Source of the DNA: Pseudomonadota bacterium
GTDB lineage: Bacteria > Pseudomonadota > Alphaproteobacteria > Acetobacterales > Acetobacteraceae
Length of the DNA stretch: 58,900 nt
Direction: 5' to 3'
NCBI GenBank assembly: GCA_021816925.1
Contig: JAKAWQ010000016.1
Span: 1 to 58,900 of the forward strand
The position numbers and the translations under genes are program-made. The notes beneath the pieces are model-generated. The model had not been told where the DNA came from. It did no database searches and saw only the letters and a program-made list of their open reading frames with translations. This document shows, piece after piece, positions 54,169 through 58,900 of this stretch (positions are counted from its first letter, which is position 1; each line of letters opens with the position of its first letter).

Positions 54169-55677
54169 TCAACGCCCCGGCAGGATCACGCCGGGAACCC
54201 CTCGCCGGGCCCTGACGCGGTAAAGAAGGTAGGCCTCGGCCGCCACGCCGCGGCGCGCGCGTACCAGCGCAATGGGCGGCGCCAGCACCCCCCAGAGCCG
54301 CGCATCCGGCGAGCCGCGGCCGCGCCGCAGCAGCAGGAGCCCGCTTCGCCCGCCGATCACCGGCGCCGCAGCGGGCAGCCGGAAGAACCGCCAACGCCTT
54401 GCCGCGCCGACCACCGGTTGTGGCCCCCGGCCGAGGAATGCCATCTCCGCCGCCGTGCCGTAGTCATGCACGGCGAGGAATTGCGCGCCATCCTCCCGCC
54501 CGAGCGCCCCGACCCGCGTCGCGAGCGCGCTCCAGCCGCCGAGTTCCCTGAGGCTCGGGTCGAGCCCGGGCGGCAGCGGGAACGGCGCAGCCAGCGCTTG
54601 CAGATAGACGAACCCGCTGATCGCCAGCCCGAGCGCCATCGCCGGCACCCTGAGCCCCTCCCAGGGCCGGCCGGCAAGCCATGCGCCGGCCAGCACCGCC
54701 GAGGGATAAAGCACCGCCGGCCAATTCCCTTGCACCCGGCCGCCGAACGCATGCTGCACGAAAACCGCTGCCGGCAGCAGCGTGAGCAGGCTGAGAAGTA
54801 TCCCCGCCGGCGCGCCTTCCCTCAAGGCACGCGCCGCCATCCGCCACGAGCCGGCCGCGACGAGGAGAAAAACAAGCGGAGTGAAGAGCCCGACCTGGCC
54901 GCCCCAGAGCTCGGCCTGGAAACGCACCGCCTCGGCCGGATGCCAGGCGCCGACGCGCCCGCCCTGCTTGGCGAAGCTCGCCCAGTGATTGAGCCCGTTC
55001 CAGACGACCACCGGAAGGAAGACGAGAAAGGCGAGCCCGAGCCCGAGCCAGGGCTCCGGCCGGCCGAGCCAGCGCCGCGCATCGCGGCTCGCGAGGAGCC
55101 AGAGCCCGACCGCCGCCAGGAACAAGAGCCCGGTATATTTGCTGTCGAGGGCGAGCCCTCCCGCCAGCCCCGCCAGCAGCCACCACCGCCCGTCCCCGCT
55201 CGCCGCGAGCCGCGCCAATGCGAAGAGGCCCAGCCCCCAGAAGAAGAGAAGCGGCGTGTCCGGGGTCATGATCACGCTGCCCACGCCGAACAGGAGCGTC
55301 GCATTCAAAAGTCCCGCCGCAGTCAGCCCTGTTCCTGGCCGCTCGGGAAAGAAATCGCCCGCCGCACGGTAGATCAGGAACGAGCCCGCCGCTGCCGCCA
55401 CCGGTCCGAGCAGCCTGACCCCGAGCGGGCTCGCTCCGGCGAGCAGCGTGCCCACGCGGATCCAAAGCGCGACCATCGGCGAATCGTCGAGATAGCCCGG
55501 CTGCAGCACCCGCGACCAGACCCAGTAATAGGCCTCGTCGGGCGCAAGCGGCGTGCCTGCCGCAACCCCGAACCGGACGAGCGTCAAGAGCGCGAGCGCC
55601 GCCAGTGCCGCGGCAAGGCCGAACCCCGAGGCCCCGGCCGGCCTCCCGGCCGGCAGAGCCCGCGGGTCGCCGCTCAG
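54169..55677 (-). CDS. GT39/ArnT-type membrane glycosyltransferase
   Basis: About 502 residues. The start is uncertain. A CTG overlapping the stop of the small upstream gene (CTGA) gives a plausible N-terminus, while the nearest GTG (55824) would overlap that gene by 150 bp. About ten membrane helices are predicted. The PMT_2-like N-terminal loop with LAPDEAYYWVWSRVL and DDSPMVALWIRVGTLLAG (catalytic-type acidic residues in the first periplasmic loop) places it with undecaprenyl-phosphate-sugar-dependent transferases. MTPDTPLLFFWGL and SKYTGLLFL are also family-typical. The acceptor, for example lipid A or a glycan, is not shown. Confidence 0.85.
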   Translation of the reverse strand: MSGDPRALPAGRPAGASGFGLAAALAALALLTLVRFGVAAGTPLAPDEAYYWVWSRVLQPGYLDDSPMVALWIRVGTLLAGASPLGVRLLGPVAAAAGSFLIYRAAGDFFPERPGTGLTAAGLLNATLLFGVGSVIMTPDTPLLFFWGLGLFALARLAASGDGRWWLLAGLAGGLALDSKYTGLLFLAAVGLWLLASRDARRWLGRPEPWLGLGLAFLVFLPVVVWNGLNHWASFAKQGGRVGAWHPAEAVRFQAELWGGQVGLFTPLVFLLVAAGSWRMAARALREGAPAGILLSLLTLLPAAVFVQHAFGGRVQGNWPAVLYPSAVLAGAWLAGRPWEGLRVPAMALGLAISGFVYLQALAAPFPLPPGLDPSLRELGGWSALATRVGALGREDGAQFLAVHDYGTAAEMAFLGRGPQPVVGAARRWRFFRLPAAAPVIGGRSGLLLLRRGRGSPDARLWGVLAPPIALVRARRGVAAEAYLLYRVRARRGVPGVILPGR

Positions 55678-55916
55678 CGCCGGTTCCGCCAGAGCTGGAA
55701 GCGGAGCGCGCCGTAAGCGAGGAGTGCGGCCACGATCGCCACCGGGATCAAAAGAAGGGCAAGCCAGAAGAAAACCGCCGCAACGGCGAGACCACCGGCG
55801 ATCAACGCCACCACGATCGCCCACCCGGCCAGGCGCATGGCCCAGGGCGGCCGCGCCGGCCGGCGGAACTCCCCCTCCGGCGTCAGGTCGAGAAGTGGTG
55901 GTTCGTGCGGGCGCAT
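55674..55916 (-). CDS. Small two-helix membrane protein
   Basis: An 80-residue protein that starts at an ATG without a clear ribosome site and ends overlapping the start of the glycosyltransferase gene. A 26-residue soluble N-terminus (LLDLTPEGEFRRPARPPW) precedes two closely spaced hydrophobic helices (about 31-52 and 54-70) and a basic tail FQLWRNRR. I recognise no named family. The overlap suggests a partner or coupled leader gene for the transferase. Composition and hydrophobic pattern support a real gene. Confidence 0.65.
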   Translation of the reverse strand: MRPHEPPLLDLTPEGEFRRPARPPWAMRLAGWAIVVALIAGGLAVAAVFFWLALLLIPVAIVAALLAYGALRFQLWRNRR

Positions 55917-56045
55917 GGCGCGAACGTGGCCCGGCGGCGCGCCCGCTTCAAGCCACCCGTCCGCCGGCGGGCGAACCTCCCCGCCCGACTCTGGCCCGCC
56001 GACCCCCTGGCGACTACGATACGCCCGAACAACGAGGTCCCGGCC

Positions 56046-56843
56046 ATGACGAAATCCCCTTCGGTGCTTCCCGTCACGGTGCTTCCCGTCACCCTGGGCG
56101 GCCTCCGGGTCGCGATCACCGGGGCGGCGAGTGGCATCGGGCGCGTCATGGCCGACAGTTTCCGCGCCGCCGGCGCCCAGCCCTTCATCTGCGACGTGGA
56201 CGAGGCCGCCCTTGCCCGCTCCGGCCACGCCGGCCTCCTCGCCGACGCCGCCCGCTCCTCCGAGATGGAACGCTTCATCGATGCCGCGCTGGCCGCCCTC
56301 GGCGGGCTCGACGTCCTCGTCAACAATGCCGGCATCGCCGGCCCCACGGCGCCGATCGAGGAGATCGTGCCGGAGGCGCTCGAGCGCGTGCTGGCGATCG
56401 ACCTCAAGGCGATGTTCCATTGCGCGCGCCGTGCCGTCCCGGCGCTCCGCGCCGCCGGCGGGGGCAGCATCATCAATCTGAGTTCGGCCGCCGGCCGCTT
56501 CGGCTTTGCGCTGCGCAGCCCTTACGCCGCGGCCAAGTGGGGCGTCGTCGGGCTCACCAAGACCCTCGCCATCGAGCTCGGCCCGGCCGGGATCCGCGTC
56601 AACGCGATCCTCCCCGGCGCCGTCGCGGGGCCGCGTATCGAGGCGGTGATCGCCGCCAAGGCCAAGGCCGCCGGCATCAGCATCGCCGAGCAGACCGCGC
56701 GCCAGTTGGCTGCGGCGAGCCTCCGTGCCTTCGTGACCGCAGAGGACATCGCCAACACGGCGCTCTTCCTCGCCAGCCCCTTCGGCGCCGCCATCAGCGG
56801 CCAGGCGATCGCAGTGGACGGCGACCTGCAATACATGATTTGA
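56046..56843 (+). CDS. Short-chain dehydrogenase/reductase (SDR)
   Basis: A 265-residue protein. The ATG follows AGGT, and the upstream in-frame extension overlaps the divergent small membrane gene. The NAD(P)-binding TGAASGIG (25-32), the acidic FICDVDE strand end favouring NAD(H), NNAGIAGP, catalytic Ser147 and Tyr160-xxx-Lys164 (YAAAK) form a classical SDR. The C-terminal ISGQAIAVDGDLQYM is typical. The substrate is unknown. The N-terminus contains a short duplicated VLPVT from a direct repeat in the DNA. Confidence 0.9.
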   Translation: MTKSPSVLPVTVLPVTLGGLRVAITGAASGIGRVMADSFRAAGAQPFICDVDEAALARSGHAGLLADAARSSEMERFIDAALAALGGLDVLVNNAGIAGPTAPIEEIVPEALERVLAIDLKAMFHCARRAVPALRAAGGGSIINLSSAAGRFGFALRSPYAAAKWGVVGLTKTLAIELGPAGIRVNAILPGAVAGPRIEAVIAAKAKAAGISIAEQTARQLAAASLRAFVTAEDIANTALFLASPFGAAISGQAIAVDGDLQYMI

Positions 56844-56905
56844 AGACCAGCTGCGGAATAATGGGATTCGGCGCCCCCCGCACCGCGATCGAAGGAGAGG
56901 TCCCT

Positions 56906-58630
56906 CTGCCGGCCATCCGCGTCCTGCCCGAAACGATCGCCAACCGCATCGCCGCCGGCGAAGTGATCGAACGGCCGGCCGCGGCGGTCAAGGAACTCGT
57001 CGAGAACGCGCTCGACGCCGGCGCCAAGCGCATCTCGGTCGCCCTCACCGATGGTGGGATCGCGGCGATCGAGGTCATCGACGACGGCCACGGCATCGCC
57101 GCCGCCGATCTCCCGCTCGCGATCGCCCGCCACGCCACCTCGAAGCTCCCCGGCGATGATCTCGTGCGCATCACCACGCTCGGCTTCCGCGGCGAGGCGT
57201 TGCCCTCGATCGGCGCGGCGGCGCGGCTTGCCCTGACCTCCCGCCCGCCGGGCGCGGCACACGCAAACACGATCCGCGTCGAAGGCGGCCGGGTCTTTCC
57301 GGTCCAGCCGGCGGCCGGCCCCGCCGGCACGCGCGTCCTCGCCACCGACTTCTTCTTCGCCACCCCGGCGCGGCGCAAGTTCCTCAAGCACCCGCGCACC
57401 GAGGCCGACCACGCCGAGGCGGCGGCGCGCCGGCTTGCGCTCGCCGCCCCCGCCATCGCCTTCCGCCTCGTCTCCGACGGCCGCACCCTCTTCGACCTGC
57501 CCGGCCAGGATCCGCTAGCACGCACCGCCGCGCTGCTCGGCCCTGAGGTCGCCGCCGCCCTCCTTCCCGTCACGGCCGAGCGCGGCCCGCTCCGCCTCAC
57601 CGGCTTCGCCGCCGCCGCTTCCCTCACGCGGGCGACCACGGCGTGGCAGTTCCTCACGGTCAACGGCCGCCCCGTCGCCGACCCCGTGCTGCAGGCCGGC
57701 GTGCGCGTCGCCTTCCGTCCGGTGATCGCCGATGGGCGCAAGCCGATCGTGGCACTGCACCTTTCCCTCCCGCTCGAGTTGCTCGACGTCAACGTCCATC
57801 CGGCCAAGACCGAGCTCCGCTTTCGCGATCCCGCCGCCGTCCGGGCGCTCGTCATCGGTGCGCTCACCCGCGTCCTCGGCGCCTCGGCCGCCGCCATGCC
57901 GCCACCCCGCCTCACCCTTTCCTTCAGCCGTGCCCCGACCCCCCGTGGGACCCCCCGTGGCCCCCTCGCTGGCTTCGCGGAGCCGGTCCTGCCGCTCCTC
58001 GCCCCGCCCGCCGCGCGCCCGGTCGAGACCTCCGCCCCCGATCCCGCCCATCCGCTCGGCGCGGGCGTGGCTCAGGTGTTCGGCACTTACATCATCGCCG
58101 TCACGGCGGAAGACGAACTCGTGCTGGTGGACCAGCACGCCGCGCATGAGCGCCTGACGCACGAGACGCTCCGCGCGCAGCATCTCGAGACGGGCGTGCG
58201 GCCGCAGCCCCTCCTCCTGCCGGCCGTCGTCGATCTGGCACCCGCAGACATCGCGCGCCTGCTCGCGGCCGCTCCCGACCTCGAGCGCCTCGGCCTCCTG
58301 CTCGAGCCGTTCGGCCCCGGCGCCGTCCTGGTTCGGGCCCTTCCGGCCGCGCTCGGCCCCGCCGAGCCGGCGCCGCTCGTGCGCGACCTCGCCGACGAGC
58401 TCGCCGACATCGGCGAAGGAACAGCGCTCGCCGAGCGACTCGATCGCGTGCTCGCGCGCCTGGCCTGCCACGGCTCGATCCGCGCCGGCCGGCGGCTCTC
58501 CCAGGCCGAGATGGACGCGTTGCTCCGCCGCATGGAGGCAACCCCGCGCGCCGCCACCTGCAGCCACGGCCGGCCGACCTTCCTCAAGCTCTCCCGCTCC
58601 GACCTCGAGCGCCTGTTCTTTCGCCGCTAG
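56906..58630 (+). CDS. mutL: DNA mismatch repair protein MutL, probable CTG start
   Basis: A 574-residue protein if it starts at the CTG at 56906, which has GAAGGAGAGG 5 nt upstream and gives the normal family N-terminus (M)PAIRVLPETIANRIAAGEV. An ATG at 56861 in frame (589 residues) lacks a good site and adds an atypical leader. GHKL ATPase motifs are intact: ENALDAG, DDGHGI, GFRGEAL. The C-terminus carries the endonuclease motif DQHAAHERLTHE, the ACHGSIRAG block and TCSHGRP, so this is the nicking type of MutL. It follows the SDR closely and ends at the tandem repeat array. Confidence 0.95.
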   Translation: MPAIRVLPETIANRIAAGEVIERPAAAVKELVENALDAGAKRISVALTDGGIAAIEVIDDGHGIAAADLPLAIARHATSKLPGDDLVRITTLGFRGEALPSIGAAARLALTSRPPGAAHANTIRVEGGRVFPVQPAAGPAGTRVLATDFFFATPARRKFLKHPRTEADHAEAAARRLALAAPAIAFRLVSDGRTLFDLPGQDPLARTAALLGPEVAAALLPVTAERGPLRLTGFAAAASLTRATTAWQFLTVNGRPVADPVLQAGVRVAFRPVIADGRKPIVALHLSLPLELLDVNVHPAKTELRFRDPAAVRALVIGALTRVLGASAAAMPPPRLTLSFSRAPTPRGTPRGPLAGFAEPVLPLLAPPAARPVETSAPDPAHPLGAGVAQVFGTYIIAVTAEDELVLVDQHAAHERLTHETLRAQHLETGVRPQPLLLPAVVDLAPADIARLLAAAPDLERLGLLLEPFGPGAVLVRALPAALGPAEPAPLVRDLADELADIGEGTALAERLDRVLARLACHGSIRAGRRLSQAEMDALLRRMEATPRAATCSHGRPTFLKLSRSDLERLFFRR

Positions 58631-58900
58631 TGTCCTGCCCCCGCAGTTCGCTGCCCTGCGCAGCGAACGGAGGGGATCAGCAGGCCACTGAAAACAAAGA
58701 CGTGTCCTGCCCCCGCAGTTCGCTGCCCTGCGCAGCGAACGGAGGGGAGAAAGAGGCCACTGAAAAGAAAGACGTGTCCTGCCCCCGCAGTTCGCTGCCC
58801 TGCGCAGCGAACGGAGGGGATCAGCAGGCCACTGAAAACAAAGACGTGTCCTGCCCCCGCAGTTCGCTGCCCTGCGCAGCGAACGGAGGGGAGAAAGAGG
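58631..58900. repeat. 72-bp tandem repeat array, alternating A/B units, runs off window
   Basis: Three full units (58631-58702 A, 58703-58774 B, 58775-58846 A) and 54 bp of a fourth (B). A and B differ at 5 of 72 positions. The A copies are identical to each other, and so is the B pair over the visible part. Each unit contains a perfect 9-bp stem, GTTCGCTGC/GCAGCGAAC, with a 5-nt loop, flanked by CCCC and GGGG that extend the stem. Since 72 is a multiple of 3 and the unit lacks stops in several frames, open frames pass through. One starts with GTG at 58630, overlapping the mutL stop by one base. Confidence 0.95.

Noticed and set aside
58631-58900. CRISPR array
   Set aside because: Units are contiguous 72-bp tandem repeats without unique spacers; the A/B differences are fixed variants, not spacers.

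Overview
The window is GC-rich, gene-dense DNA with many 1-4 nt start/stop overlaps (mostly GTGA or ATGA). The gene content points to a Gram-negative alphaproteobacterium, probably Rhodospirillales/Acetobacteraceae-like. The imp-type T6SS with paired TssC homologues, the MotB-MotA stator and the C-terminus of the haemagglutinin-like adhesin support this. The assignment is inference from gene types, not a database match.

Layout. (1) 1-7463, plus strand: the 3' part of a large repetitive adhesin, a TPR-CHAT lipoprotein, and a membrane Ser/Thr kinase with a C-terminal DUF4384-like domain. (2) 20257-7364, minus strand: tssA, then tssB-tssC-impD(second TssC)-tagJ-tssE-tssF-tssG, a methyltransferase with a regulatory domain, an OmpA-like periplasmic protein and a membrane-anchored HExxH protein. 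The last gene runs about 100 bp into the 3' end of the kinase gene. (3) 20438-23588, plus strand: clpV and hcp. (4) 30500-23637, minus: a peptide ABC operon with two tandem substrate-binding proteins, two permeases and two ATPases. (5) 38296-30704, minus: tssK-tssL-tssM-tagF-pppA. (6) 44648-38815, minus: a second, unrelated peptide ABC operon. (7) 49964-45162, minus: vgrG-DUF6931-like-PAAR-tagH(FHA)-tssJ. (8) 49992-58630: a GNAT acetyltransferase, an HSL-type hydrolase, motB-motA, a GT39-type glycosyltransferase with a small membrane protein, an SDR and mutL. (9) 58631-58900: a 72-bp tandem repeat array that runs off the window.

How it works together. All 13 T6SS core components (TssA, B, C, D/Hcp, E, F, G, H/ClpV, I/VgrG, J, K, L, M) are present and look intact, with TagJ, TagF, PAAR and FHA/TagH. 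A threonine-phosphorylation switch can be assembled from the kinase (5520-7463), the PP2C phosphatase PppA and FHA protein TagH, whose genes lie in three separate transcription units. No effector domain is fused to VgrG or PAAR, and no obvious effector/immunity pair lies beside them. The two peptide importers sit between T6SS operons and so split the locus.

Most unusual parts: the adhesin/CHAT lipoprotein/kinase unit facing a methyltransferase/OmpA/zincin tail on the tssB operon; the tandem duplication of equal-length solute-binding proteins; two probable CTG start codons; and the alternating A-B 72-bp hairpin repeat after mutL.
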